Shown one piece after another: positions 8,134 through 16,048 of a DNA stretch of 43,159 bases. The notes beneath the pieces are model-generated. The model did not search any database and was not told where the DNA came from. It saw only the letters and a list, made by a program, of their open reading frames with translations. The stretch lies in the NCBI RefSeq assembly GCF_000310145.2, contig NZ_AMXA01000033.1:1-43159 (forward strand), read 5' to 3'. How positions within the stretch are numbered: the stretch's first letter is position 1; each line of letters opens with the position of its first letter. The position numbers and the translations under genes were made by a program. The stretch is from Thauera sp. 28. Lineage in GTDB: Bacteria; Pseudomonadota; Gammaproteobacteria; Burkholderiales; Rhodocyclaceae.

Positions 8134-9201
8134 TCAGTTCGCGAACAGATCCGGCGCCGTCAGTGCGTCGAGGATGCGCCTTACCGGCGTCGGCAATGCT
8201 GCAGCATCGAGCTCGCCAAGCGCCTGCCAGCTCATCGTGCCGGCCTCGCCGGCCATGGTGGGGGGCGCTGCGGGCTCGGCGTGCAGCACCACGGGCTGGA
8301 GCTCGAGTACGAAATGGGTGAAGGCGTGGCTGAGCGGCGCCAGCCCGTCACCCGGGGTGCAGCGCAGGCCAAAGCGCTCGTACGCCCAGGCGAGGACGTC
8401 CGTGCTGTGCTCGGGAATTTCCGGCAAGGCCAGCAACCCACCCCAGATCCCCGCCGGTGGACGGCGTTCGAGCAGGACACAAGCGTCGCGCACCACGACC
8501 GCGTAGCGTGCGCTGCGCCGTGGTACGGTCTTGCGCGGGCGTGGAGTCGGTAGTTCGGCGATGCGACCATCGCGATAAGCGACGCAGTCGTCCTGGAACG
8601 GGCAGCGCACACAGGCCGGTCGTGCGCGCGTGCACAGGGTCGCGCCCAGGTCCATCTGGGCCTGGATGTAGCGGCCGATGTCGCGCTCGGGCAGCAGTGA
8701 TTCCGCGAGCGTCCACAGCCGGTTTTCGACCGCCTTCTCCCCGGGGAAACCGTCCACGCCGAAAATGCGGCTCAGCACGCGCTTGACGTTGCCGTCGAGG
8801 ATCGCACCGCGTTCGCCGAAGGCGAAAGCCGCGATCGCCGCAGCAGTGGAGCGGCCGACACCGGGCAGGGTGGAGATCTCGGCTGCGGTGGTGGGAAAGC
8901 GCCCGCCATGATCGCTCATGATGCGCTGCGCTGCACGATGCAGGTTGCGCGCCCGTGCGTAGTAGCCGAGCCCGCTCCACAGCGTCATCACGTCCTCGAC
9001 CGGGGCGGCGGCCAGCGCCGTGACGTCGGGGAAGCGGGCCAGGAAGCGCTGGTAGTAGGGGATCACCGTTTCAACCTGGGTCTGTTGCAGCATGATCTCG
9101 GACAACCAGATCCGGTAGGGGTCGGTGCCGCCCTGCCAGGGCAGGTCATGGCGGCCGTGCTCGCGCTGCCAGGCAGTGAGGCGGGTGGCAAATTCACTCA
9201 T
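8134..9201 (-). CDS. mutY: Adenine DNA glycosylase MutY
   Basis: This 355-residue base-excision-repair enzyme removes adenine mispaired with 8-oxoguanine. The order is the helix-hairpin-helix glycosylase fold with SEIMLQQTQVETVIPYY, the hairpin LPGVGRSTAAAI followed by the catalytic-Asp region ILDGNVKRVLSR, and then the [4Fe-4S] cluster loop. In that loop the four cysteines are spaced C-x6-C-x2-C-x5-C (CTRARPACVRCPFQDDC). A C-terminal NUDIX-like domain that recognises 8-oxoguanine follows (LLERRPPAGIWGGLLALPE). The start at 9201 gives the family N-terminus; the open frame extends 31 codons further without resemblance. It diverges from the flavin reductase gene. Confidence 0.96.
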   Translation of the reverse strand: MSEFATRLTAWQREHGRHDLPWQGGTDPYRIWLSEIMLQQTQVETVIPYYQRFLARFPDVTALAAAPVEDVMTLWSGLGYYARARNLHRAAQRIMSDHGGRFPTTAAEISTLPGVGRSTAAAIAAFAFGERGAILDGNVKRVLSRIFGVDGFPGEKAVENRLWTLAESLLPERDIGRYIQAQMDLGATLCTRARPACVRCPFQDDCVAYRDGRIAELPTPRPRKTVPRRSARYAVVVRDACVLLERRPPAGIWGGLLALPEIPEHSTDVLAWAYERFGLRCTPGDGLAPLSHAFTHFVLELQPVVLHAEPAAPPTMAGEAGTMSWQALGELDAAALPTPVRRILDALTAPDLFAN

Positions 9202-9332
9202 GTAGCGGTTTTTCCGTGTGTTTTTCTCGCATCGGGGCAGTTGCGGTGTCGACGTTGTCGGCCGGCGCAGCGATAATCCGCGCTTCTTTCGCAATGCAGC
9301 AGAGCGCGGGTCGACCGTGCCAACCTTCTCCC

Positions 9333-9830
9333 ATGACCCAACAGCAATTTTCCGGCGTCGACTTCCCGCGCCGCTTCCGCAACGCGCTCGGCATGTTCGC
9401 CACCGGCATTACCGTGGTGACGACGCGTACCCCGGCGGGTGAGCCGATCGGACTGACCGTCAATTCCTTCAATTCGGTGTCGCTCGACCCGCCGCTGATC
9501 GTGTGGAGCCTGTCGAACGACCTGCCAAGCCGTGGGCTTTTCGAGGCTTGCGAATACTACGCGATCAACGTTCTTGCCGAGGACCAGGTCGAACTCTCGC
9601 AGCGTTTCGCCAGCCGCCTTGACGACAAGTTCGCCGGCCTCGACTTCGAGACCGGCGTTGGCGGCGTCCCCTTGCTCAAGGGGTGCTGCGCGCGCTTCGA
9701 ATGCCGCAACACTCAGCGTTACGAGGGCGGCGACCATCTCGTCTTCATCAGCGAGGTGCTCAGCTTCGACCGCGAGGAGCGCAAGCCGCTGGTGTACTTC
9801 GGCGGTGCCTACCGTCGCCTCGCGGACTGA
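9333..9830 (+). CDS. Flavin reductase-like FMN-binding protein
   Basis: This 165-residue protein belongs to the flavin reductase/DIM6-NTAB family, the small FMN-binding split-barrel partners of two-component monooxygenases. Family features are FRNALGMFATGITVVTTR, GLTVNSFNSVSLDPPLIVWSL, and the terminal region HLVFISEVLSF. These enzymes use NAD(P)H to reduce FMN or FAD for a separate oxygenase, but no oxygenase gene is nearby, so the partner is unknown. The ATG at 9333 gives the standard N-terminus. The stop codon lies inside a palindrome shared with the converging hupK-like gene. Confidence 0.9.
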   Translation: MTQQQFSGVDFPRRFRNALGMFATGITVVTTRTPAGEPIGLTVNSFNSVSLDPPLIVWSLSNDLPSRGLFEACEYYAINVLAEDQVELSQRFASRLDDKFAGLDFETGVGGVPLLKGCCARFECRNTQRYEGGDHLVFISEVLSFDREERKPLVYFGGAYRRLAD

Positions 9831-9850
9831 AGCGCGCGGACGCGCTTCAG
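9827..9850. terminator. Palindrome straddling two converging stop codons
   Basis: CTGAAGCGCG, a 4-base loop CGGA, and CGCGCTTCAG form a perfect 10-bp hairpin. It covers the stop of the flavin reductase gene and the last codons of the hupK-like gene on the other strand. There is no T-tract, so it is at best a weak or factor-assisted bidirectional terminator. Confidence 0.45.
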
Positions 9851-11028
9851 CGCGCCGGACTGCCCTTGCGTGGGCGGCGCTCGTCAACGAGTTCGACGCG
9901 ATGAGGTAGCGAGGGGTCGAAGGCCAGCGCGAGCAGGGACAGGCGCAGCAGGGCTGCGTCGTGATCCTCGTTGCCGGCGCTCGGGCAGGTCGCCTCGCGG
10001 CAGAATGCGCCATCCGGGTGGAAGTTCCACGCGCCGGCAGGAACGATCGCGCAATCGGCAATCCGATCTTCCTCGAGTCTTACCCAGCACAGCAGCACGC
10101 CACGCGCGGTGTCCACCCGCGCCATGCCGACACCCGGGGCGACCTGAGTGGCATCCGCCAGCGGTGCGACCTCTTCATCGAGTGGGTAGCGCATGCGGCT
10201 CGCGCAGTCGCCGACGTCGATCGCCTTGGCGAACAGGCGGGCCGATACGCGATGGCCGCGTTCCAGCAAGACGCGCACCAGCGCGGATGCGGCGTGGCGC
10301 GCGAGCGGGCTGGTCTCCGCAGGCTCGCCGGCGTACTCCGGCTGGCGCACGAAGCTGGCATCGGGCCACGCGCCGACCGTCCCCACCCATGCCGCCGCGC
10401 TCAGCGTACCCAGCATGGACACGGGCTTGGGAACTGGTGCGCCCGATGGGCCGAGGGCAATCAGTTCGCTGAGCACCGCGCCCAGGCTGCCGCCGGCCTG
10501 CAGGCGCTCGAGGAATTCGCCGATGCCATGCGGCATGCGGATCTGGTTGAAGAAGCCGGCCAGCATTTCGCGTGCGACAAGGTCGAGCAGTTCGCCGCCC
10601 AGCGCGAACGCCGCCGGGCCGTCGGTATGCGGGTCGAGCGTCAGGCGGCGGTGGAACTCCGCGAAGCGGCTGTGGCGCGGCTCGAAATCGAGCAAGGGGG
10701 GCCATTCGATCAGCAGCCGGCGCAGGTGGGCGTCGGCCGCCTCCGCGGCCAGCGTGCGCTCGATGGCGAGGCGGCTGTCCACGTCGGGCTCGGGCCTGCC
10801 TTGGGCGGCCGCACAGGCCATGCTGAGGGCGCAGGCATGGGCTCGGGGGCTGTGGCTGGCTTCGTCGAGCAGGCGCTGTGCGGCGTGCTCGGGCGTAAGC
10901 CCCAGGACAGTGGCCCCCATCCAGGCGCACGGGGGCAGCGACACCGCAACCCGGGTAATCTGCCCCTTCGCATTGCGCGACGCGCGGATGTGGATGACGT
11001 CGCTGTCGCCAGCGTCCTGCTGTTCCAT
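9847..11028 (-). CDS. hupK: HupK/HoxV-like [NiFe]-hydrogenase assembly protein
   Basis: This 393-residue protein resembles HupK/HoxV, a non-catalytic relative of the hydrogenase large subunit that serves as an assembly scaffold for the Fe(CN)2CO group. The C-terminal part follows the large-subunit pattern: GVGMARVDTARGVLLCWVRL, then IVPAGAWNFHPDGAF, then a terminal FDPSLPHRVEL. In the active enzyme this last motif carries two nickel-iron cysteines (DPCxxC); here those positions are Ser and His. An N-terminal RAHACALSMAC stretch may replace the other CxxC. It is on the same strand as the hyp operon but separated from hypE by five genes. The start at 11028 begins MEQQDAGDSD. HupK is the best assignment, and I am moderately sure. 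Confidence 0.72.
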   Translation of the reverse strand: MEQQDAGDSDVIHIRASRNAKGQITRVAVSLPPCAWMGATVLGLTPEHAAQRLLDEASHSPRAHACALSMACAAAQGRPEPDVDSRLAIERTLAAEAADAHLRRLLIEWPPLLDFEPRHSRFAEFHRRLTLDPHTDGPAAFALGGELLDLVAREMLAGFFNQIRMPHGIGEFLERLQAGGSLGAVLSELIALGPSGAPVPKPVSMLGTLSAAAWVGTVGAWPDASFVRQPEYAGEPAETSPLARHAASALVRVLLERGHRVSARLFAKAIDVGDCASRMRYPLDEEVAPLADATQVAPGVGMARVDTARGVLLCWVRLEEDRIADCAIVPAGAWNFHPDGAFCREATCPSAGNEDHDAALLRLSLLALAFDPSLPHRVELVDERRPRKGSPAR

Positions 11029-11182
11029 GCTTGGTGTCTTTCTGTTGTGACTTCAGTTGCAAGCATAGCGCGACTGGCCCCGGGACGGCAGCTGTATTGT
11101 GCACTGCGGCATGCGTGATCGGCTCAGGCGCGGATACGCGGCCGCAGGAACCTGCATCCATCCTGCACGCTCCGGATGCGCC

Positions 11183-11213
11183 AGAATCCGCGGCGGTGCT
11201 AGAATCCGCGGCG
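11183..11213 (+). promoter_or_regulatory. Direct repeat overlapping the presumed HU promoter
   Basis: The 13-mer AGAATCCGCGGCG occurs at 11183-11195 and again at 11201-11213, about 50 bases before the HU gene. The second copy creates a TAGAAT hexamer (11200-11205) that could be a -10 box. No convincing -35 box was found. Confidence 0.35.
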
Positions 11214-11259
11214 TAGATCGCGATATCCCACATCACACTCACACCAATCGAGGAAAAGC

Positions 11260-11535
11260 ATGAACAAAGGTGAATTCGTCGAGGCTCTGGCCGACCGTCT
11301 GGATGTTTCCCGCGCGCAAGCCGACCGTGCACTGTCCGCCGTGCTCGACATCATCGCCGAGCAGCTGGGCAAGGGCGAGAAGGTTGCCTTCACCGGTTTC
11401 GGTTCCTTCGAGGTTTCCGAGCGTGCCGCCCGTACCGGCCGCAACCCGCAGACCGGCGCCACCATCGAGATCGCCGCGTCGAGCGTGCCCAAGTTCACTG
11501 CCGGCGCCACCCTCAAGGCCGCGGTCAACAAGTAA
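11260..11535 (+). CDS. hupB: DNA-binding protein HU
   Basis: This 91-residue nucleoid protein is a complete HU/IHF-family member of HU type. It shows MNKGEFVEALADR at the N-terminus, the dimer core VAFTGFGSFEV, and the DNA-wrapping arm with ARTGRNPQTGATIEI ending in the family KFTAGATLKAAV. HU dimers bind and bend DNA with little sequence preference and compact the chromosome. AGGAAAAG lies just before the ATG. It is a single-gene unit closed by a strong intrinsic terminator. The beta-subunit symbol follows common betaproteobacterial usage. Despite the hup name it is unrelated to the neighbouring hydrogenase gene. Confidence 0.95.
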   Translation: MNKGEFVEALADRLDVSRAQADRALSAVLDIIAEQLGKGEKVAFTGFGSFEVSERAARTGRNPQTGATIEIAASSVPKFTAGATLKAAVNK

Positions 11536-11570
11536 GCAGCAGCCGTATTTCCGGGGCGCAAGCCCCCGCA

Positions 11571-11610
11571 GGCTGGGCAGGCGCGACAGTGCCTCCCCAG
11601 CCTTTTTCTT
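11571..11610 (+). terminator. Intrinsic terminator of the HU gene
   Basis: GGCTGGGCAGGC (11571-11582), an 8-base loop, and GCCTCCCCAGCC (11591-11602) form a 12-bp stem with one mismatch. A T-rich tail, TTTTTCTTTT, follows directly. This is a classical rho-independent terminator 35 bases after the HU stop codon. Confidence 0.88.
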
Positions 11611-11639
11611 TTGTTTCAAAGATTTCTAGAGACAGTCGA

Positions 11640-12027
11640 GCGATTGGCGGTTATACTCCGCGTCGTTGTGCAATGCAGCAGCAGGGCCACCGGCGCAATC
11701 CGCGACGGACAGGGGATCAGGTAATCTCCACTCCATGGCCCGAGGGACTGTAACCACAGCCCCATCGCCCCCGACCTCCCGCCGATTTCATTCGTTCTTC
11801 CGATCGTCTGGCTCGTGACAACCGGTTGGTGCCGATGCGCGGTCTTTCCGACATTGTCGGTTTGACCGGCCACGCCCATCGCGTTCGCCATACCAGCGAC
11901 TCCGCATCCTGCCTCGGCATAGCCCGGCAGGCTGTGGCGCGATGTCCTCGCGGCCCACTCAATGGGCCCGGACCCGCCGTCCCTCTTGCCTTCAAGAGGC
12001 CGGCACGCAATGAACAGGAAGTATCAG
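11640..12027 (+). promoter_or_regulatory. Long structured leader of the RhlE helicase gene
   Basis: Nearly 390 bases between the HU terminator and the helicase start hold no recognisable gene. A TATACT hexamer near 11653 could be a -10 box, giving a 5' leader of about 360 bases. The leader contains hairpins CCGACA-TTG-TCGG (about 11848-11861), GGCCCA-CTCAA-TGGGCC (11952-11968) and CCTCTTG-CCTT-CAAGAGG (11982-11999). The last lies 16 bases before the ribosome-binding site. Long folded leaders are known for cold-shock and DEAD-box mRNAs; that this one senses temperature is an inference. Confidence 0.45.
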
Positions 12028-13338
12028 ATGACGTTCCAGACCCTCGGCCTTGCCGCAGAACTCCTCAAGGCCGTCGAGCAGACCGGCTACACCACCCCTA
12101 CGCCGGTGCAGATGCAGGCCATTCCCGCAGCCATCGCGGGCCACGATCTGCTGGTGTCCAGCCACACCGGTAGCGGCAAGACCGCGGCCTTCACGTTGCC
12201 CGCGCTGCACAAGATCATCGATCGCCGCCCGGCTCCGGGCAGCGGTCCGCGCGTGCTCGTGCTCACCCCCACCCGCGAGCTTGCGCTGCAGGTGGAGAAG
12301 GCCGTGCAGACCTACGGCAAGGCGCTGCGCTGGCTCAACACCGCCTGCCTGGTCGGCGGCGCGCCGATGTTCGCCCAGCTCAAGCAACTGCAGCGTCAGT
12401 GCGACGTGGTCGTCGCCACCCCCGGCCGTCTGCTCGACCACCTCAACCGGCGCAAGGTCAAGCTGTCGGACGTCGAGGTGCTGATTCTCGATGAGGCCGA
12501 CCGCATGCTGGACATGGGCTTCGCCGAGGACATCGACGCCATCGTCGCCGCGACGTCTTCCAAGCGCCAGACCCTGCTGTTCTCGGCTACGCTCGACGGC
12601 GTGGTCGGCAGCATGGCCGAACGCATGACGCGCAATCCGCAGCGCATCGAGATCGAGGTCGCACAGCAGGACCGTGGTCAGATCGAGCAGCGCCTGATGT
12701 TCGCCGATGACCTTGGTCACAAGAACCGCCTGCTCGAGGCACTGCTCGGTGCAGAGGGCCTCAACCAGGCCGTGGTCTTCACCGCGACCAAGAGGAGCGC
12801 CGACGAGCTGTCGCTGTCGTTGCAGGAAAAAGGCATTGCCGCTGCTGCGTTGCATGGCGACATGCACCAGACCCAGCGCAACCGCACCCTCGACCGCCTG
12901 CGCCAGGGCCGCATCGGCGTGCTGGTGGCGACCGACGTCGCCGCGCGCGGCATCGACGTTGCCGGCATCAGCCACGTCATCAACTTCGACCCGCCGCGCC
13001 AGGCTGAAGACTACGTGCACCGCATCGGCCGCACCGGCCGTGCGGGGCGCGATGGCGTGGCGATCACGCTCTCCGGGCCGCGCGAAACCGGCCTCATCCG
13101 TGCCATCGAGCGCTTCACGGGCGATCGCCTTGCGGTGCACACCATTCCCGGCATGGAGCCTTCGCCGCGCAAGCCTGCCGGCCCGCGTCCGGCTGGCAAC
13201 GGTGGTCGCCGCTTCGGCAGCGGCGGTGGCTTCGGCCGTCCGGGTGGTGACGCACGCCGCAGCGGCGGCGGCTTTAGCCGCGACGGCCACCCCTCGCGCA
13301 GCGAGCGCAGCCACGGCGACCGCCGCTCGCGCGGCTGA
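12028..13338 (+). CDS. rhlE: DEAD-box ATP-dependent RNA helicase, RhlE type
   Basis: This 436-residue RNA helicase contains the full DEAD-box set. The Q motif region TPTPVQMQAIPAAI is followed by motif I SHTGSGKTAAF, motif Ia PTRELALQV, motif II LDEADRMLDMGF, motif III FSATL, motif V ATDVAARGIDVAG, and motif VI YVHRIGRTGRAGRDG. After the two RecA-like domains comes a short basic, glycine-rich tail (RRFGSGGGFGRPGG and similar) that probably adds RNA affinity. RhlE-type helicases remodel ribosome precursors and mRNAs, often at low temperature. Two in-frame ATGs exist; 12028 is preferred because AGGAAG sits seven bases upstream, while 12010 has no such site. Confidence 0.92.
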   Translation: MTFQTLGLAAELLKAVEQTGYTTPTPVQMQAIPAAIAGHDLLVSSHTGSGKTAAFTLPALHKIIDRRPAPGSGPRVLVLTPTRELALQVEKAVQTYGKALRWLNTACLVGGAPMFAQLKQLQRQCDVVVATPGRLLDHLNRRKVKLSDVEVLILDEADRMLDMGFAEDIDAIVAATSSKRQTLLFSATLDGVVGSMAERMTRNPQRIEIEVAQQDRGQIEQRLMFADDLGHKNRLLEALLGAEGLNQAVVFTATKRSADELSLSLQEKGIAAAALHGDMHQTQRNRTLDRLRQGRIGVLVATDVAARGIDVAGISHVINFDPPRQAEDYVHRIGRTGRAGRDGVAITLSGPRETGLIRAIERFTGDRLAVHTIPGMEPSPRKPAGPRPAGNGGRRFGSGGGFGRPGGDARRSGGGFSRDGHPSRSERSHGDRRSRG

Positions 13339-13354
13339 GCGTAAGGACGCTCAG
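13335..13354. terminator. Palindrome shared by converging stop codons
   Basis: CTGAGCGT, loop AAGG, and ACGCTCAG form a perfect 8-bp hairpin. It contains the end of the helicase gene and the end of the isochorismatase-family gene on the opposite strand. Without a T-tract it may act as a weak bidirectional terminator. Confidence 0.45.
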
Positions 13355-13953
13355 TCGGGAATCGCCGAACTGTCCGCCACCACAACGGCGAACAGGTCGG
13401 CGAGCGCGGCGAGCGCAGCAGACTGCAGGCTTGCCGCCTCGACCACGCTGCCGTCGGCTGCGGGTAGCGCCCGGGTTGCAGTGGCTGCGGCGGGTACGGT
13501 CACTGCATAGCCGAGGTTGAAGGCACCGCGCGCGGTTGAGTTGATGCACATGTGCGTCATGAAGCCGGTGATCACCAGGTTGTTGACGCCAGCGGCTTTC
13601 AGGTGCGCATCGAGGTCGGTGCCGACGAAGGCGTTCGGGTAGTTTTTGACCACCACCGCCTCGCCGGCAGCCGGCGCGACCTTATCGGCGATTGCGCCGC
13701 ACTCGGCGCTCGGGTCGTAGGGCGAGCCCGGACCGGCGTCGTGCTGGATGTGCACGACCGGGATCTTCAGCGCACGCGCACGCGCCAGCAGCCGCGCGCA
13801 CTCGTCCAGCGCCGGCTCTACCCCCTGGAGTTGCATCACGCCGTTGCGGTAGGTGTTCTGGGCATCGACGATGACCAGTGCCGACTCCGACAGACGGGCC
13901 GGTGTTGCCGGCAGCCCCGAAAGCGCGCGCAGGGTGGTGGAAGCGATACTCAT
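13351..13953 (-). CDS. Isochorismatase-family cysteine hydrolase
   Basis: This 200-residue cytoplasmic enzyme has the isochorismatase-like alpha/beta fold with an apparent catalytic triad: Asp in LVIVDAQNTY, Lys in VVVKNYPNAF, and Cys in THMCINSTARGAFNLGY. The family includes isochorismatases, nicotinamidases and various amide or carbamate hydrolases. The Cys marks this one as an amidase-type member rather than an isochorismatase proper, but the substrate is unknown. The start at 13953 is chosen over an upstream in-frame ATG because the extra ten residues do not fit. It is transcribed divergently from a LysR-type regulator, which probably controls it. Confidence 0.88.
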   Translation of the reverse strand: MSIASTTLRALSGLPATPARLSESALVIVDAQNTYRNGVMQLQGVEPALDECARLLARARALKIPVVHIQHDAGPGSPYDPSAECGAIADKVAPAAGEAVVVKNYPNAFVGTDLDAHLKAAGVNNLVITGFMTHMCINSTARGAFNLGYAVTVPAAATATRALPAADGSVVEAASLQSAALAALADLFAVVVADSSAIPD

Positions 13954-14004
13954 CGACAGTCTCCTTGTGTGGTCGAGGAACAATCCAATCAGGCTACCCG
14001 CGGC

Positions 14005-14028
14005 TTGACGTCTGCGTAAATGTACATT
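14005..14028. promoter_or_regulatory. Candidate regulator-binding site between the divergent genes
   Basis: The 115-base gap between the hydrolase and the LysR gene holds the perfect palindrome AATGTACATT (14019-14028), just after a TTGACG hexamer (14005-14010) that could be a -35 box for the LysR gene. LysR proteins bind interrupted dyads in such gaps, so this is a plausible operator. Confidence 0.35.
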
Positions 14029-14068
14029 CCTGCCTTACACTGCGGCATTTTTGCAGGGGCTGTCGGGC

Positions 14069-14956
14069 ATGAACTGGGACGATCTGCGCATTCTCGTCAC
14101 CCTCGGCAGGGAGGGTACGCTGGCCGCCACGGCGCGCCAGCTCGGCGTGGATCAGACCACCGTTGCCCGCCGCCTGCGCGCGCTCGAGCAGAGCCTGGGG
14201 ACGCCGCTGTTCGAGCGTGACGAAGGCCTGTGGCGGCCTACCGCAGTCGGTAACCGGGTGCTCGAGAGAGCGGGCCGGATCGAGGAGGATGTGGCGGGAA
14301 TCGGCCGCCTGGCCGAGGCCGGTGCGGGCAAGGTCGGCGGCGTGCTTCGCGTCACCGCAGTGAGTGCGCTGATCGCCGACTGGCTGGTGCCGCGGCTGGC
14401 GGATTTCTATGCCCGCCACGGCGAGGTCCGGGTCGATCTGGTGGCCAGCAACGACAACCTCAACGTTGCGCGGCGCGAGGCCGACATTGCCATCCGCCTG
14501 GCTCGTCCGGCGAGCGGCGACTTTCTCATGCGCAAGCTGGCGGACATGGGCTTCGCGCTCTACGGCGCAGCGCGCGGCGATCTGGCAGTCAGTGCCGGCG
14601 ATTGGGTGGCCTATGGCGAGGATCTCGATCACACGCCTGAGATGCGGCGCCTGCAGGCCATGCTCGGCAGCGGGCGCATCCGGCTGCGTACCAATGACGT
14701 GCGCGCCTTGCTGCAGGCCGTCGCTGACGGTATCGGCCATGGTCTGCTGCCGTGCTTCGTGGCCGACCGCCACCCCGGCCTGGTGCGCCTGTCCGGTTCG
14801 GCGCCGATCCTGAGCCGGGAACTGTGGATGCTGATTCATCCCGATGCGCGTCCGCTGGCGCGTGTCGCCGTGATGGCCGACTGGCTGGTGGAGCGCTTCG
14901 CCGCCGATGCGGATGGTCTGCAGGGACGGCTGGGCGCCGGTCGGCCCAATGCATGA
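14069..14956 (+). CDS. LysR-family transcriptional regulator
   Basis: This 295-residue regulator has an N-terminal winged helix-turn-helix (WDDLRILVTLGREGTLAATA, then QLGVDQTTVARRLRALEQ) followed by a linker helix and a periplasmic-binding-like effector domain (GVLRVTAVSALIADWLVPRL onwards). Members usually activate a divergent gene in response to a small ligand. Here the divergent gene is the isochorismatase-family hydrolase 115 bases away. The phrase VDQTTVARRLRALE resembles the subgroup whose members act on small catabolic or efflux genes. The effector is not predictable. It converges with the hyp operon, with 30 bases between hypE and its stop. Confidence 0.93.
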   Translation: MNWDDLRILVTLGREGTLAATARQLGVDQTTVARRLRALEQSLGTPLFERDEGLWRPTAVGNRVLERAGRIEEDVAGIGRLAEAGAGKVGGVLRVTAVSALIADWLVPRLADFYARHGEVRVDLVASNDNLNVARREADIAIRLARPASGDFLMRKLADMGFALYGAARGDLAVSAGDWVAYGEDLDHTPEMRRLQAMLGSGRIRLRTNDVRALLQAVADGIGHGLLPCFVADRHPGLVRLSGSAPILSRELWMLIHPDARPLARVAVMADWLVERFAADADGLQGRLGAGRPNA

Positions 14957-14986
14957 TGGCGCCGATCGCGGTGGCGGCCGACGGTA

Positions 14987-16048
14987 TCAGCAGATCCGCG
15001 GCAGTGGTTCGCCCGCCAGCCAGTCCAGCATACGCCGTCCGCCCAGGCAGGTGCGCAGCTGCACGAAACCTTGCGGATCGATGCACACCTCGCCGATGCA
15101 GGCTGCCCCACCACCGAGGGGATGGGCGCGCATCGCCGCCAGCAGCGAGGCAGTGGCGTGGGGTGCGCAGATCAGCACCAGCTTGCCCTCGTTGGCAAGA
15201 TTGAGCGGGTCGAGCCCGAGCAGCTCACAGGCGGACTGCACCGCCGACGACACGGGGATGCTCGCCTCGTCGACCAGCATGCCGACACCCGACTGCGCGG
15301 CAATCTCGTTGAGCGTGCTCGCCAGCCCGCCGCGGGTGGGGTCGCGCAGCACGTGGATGGCGCTTGCGTCGGTCGCAGCGTAAAGCGTTTCGACCAAGTC
15401 ATGCAGTGCGGCGCTGTCCGAGCGGATTTCGGACTCGAAGGCCAGCGCTTCGCGCTGCGCCATGATTGCCATGCCGTGATCGCCAAGGGGGCCTGAGACC
15501 AGGATTGCATCGCCGGGCTGCGCCCGCGCGCCGCCCGGATCGCGCCCTGCGGGCAGTGCTCCGACCCCGGTGGTGGTGATGAAGATGCCGTCGCCCTTGC
15601 CGCGCTCGACCACCTTGGTATCGCCGGTTACCACCGCCACGCCTGCAGCTCGCGCCGCCGTCGCCATCGAGTCGACAATGCGTGCGAGCTCGGCGAGCGC
15701 GAAGCCCTCTTCTAGGATGAAGCTCGCCGCCAGGTAGAGCGGCCGCGCACCCATCACCGCGAGGTCGTTGATCGTGCCGTGTACCGACAGGCTACCGATG
15801 TCGCCGCCGGGGAAGAACAGCGGGCTGACCACATGGGCGTCGGTCGCCAGTACCAGGCGCTCGCCCGCGGTGAGGGCCGGCAGTACTGCAGCGTCGTCAC
15901 CGCGTGCAAGGTAGTCGTTGGCGAAGGCGCGTGCGAACAGTTCGGCTATGAGCTGGGCCATGGCCTGGCCGCCCGCGCCGAAGGCGAGGTCGACGCGGCC
16001 GTGCTTGAGGTCGATGGGCCGGCGATAGGCCGGATCGGGTGTGCTCAT
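14987..16048 (-). CDS. hypE: Hydrogenase maturation protein HypE
   Basis: This 353-residue protein of the PurM-like ATP-binding fold makes the cyanide ligand of the hydrogenase iron. It accepts a carbamoyl group from HypF on its C-terminal cysteine and dehydrates it to thiocyanate. The protein ends in PRIC, the conserved tail with the acceptor Cys as last residue. Other marks are GDDAAVLP near residue 50, GGDIGSLSVHGTINDLAVMG, and VTGDTKVVERGKGDGIFI. Its ATG overlaps the stop of hypD by four bases, and it is the last gene of the operon. Confidence 0.96.
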   Translation of the reverse strand: MSTPDPAYRRPIDLKHGRVDLAFGAGGQAMAQLIAELFARAFANDYLARGDDAAVLPALTAGERLVLATDAHVVSPLFFPGGDIGSLSVHGTINDLAVMGARPLYLAASFILEEGFALAELARIVDSMATAARAAGVAVVTGDTKVVERGKGDGIFITTTGVGALPAGRDPGGARAQPGDAILVSGPLGDHGMAIMAQREALAFESEIRSDSAALHDLVETLYAATDASAIHVLRDPTRGGLASTLNEIAAQSGVGMLVDEASIPVSSAVQSACELLGLDPLNLANEGKLVLICAPHATASLLAAMRAHPLGGGAACIGEVCIDPQGFVQLRTCLGGRRMLDWLAGEPLPRIC

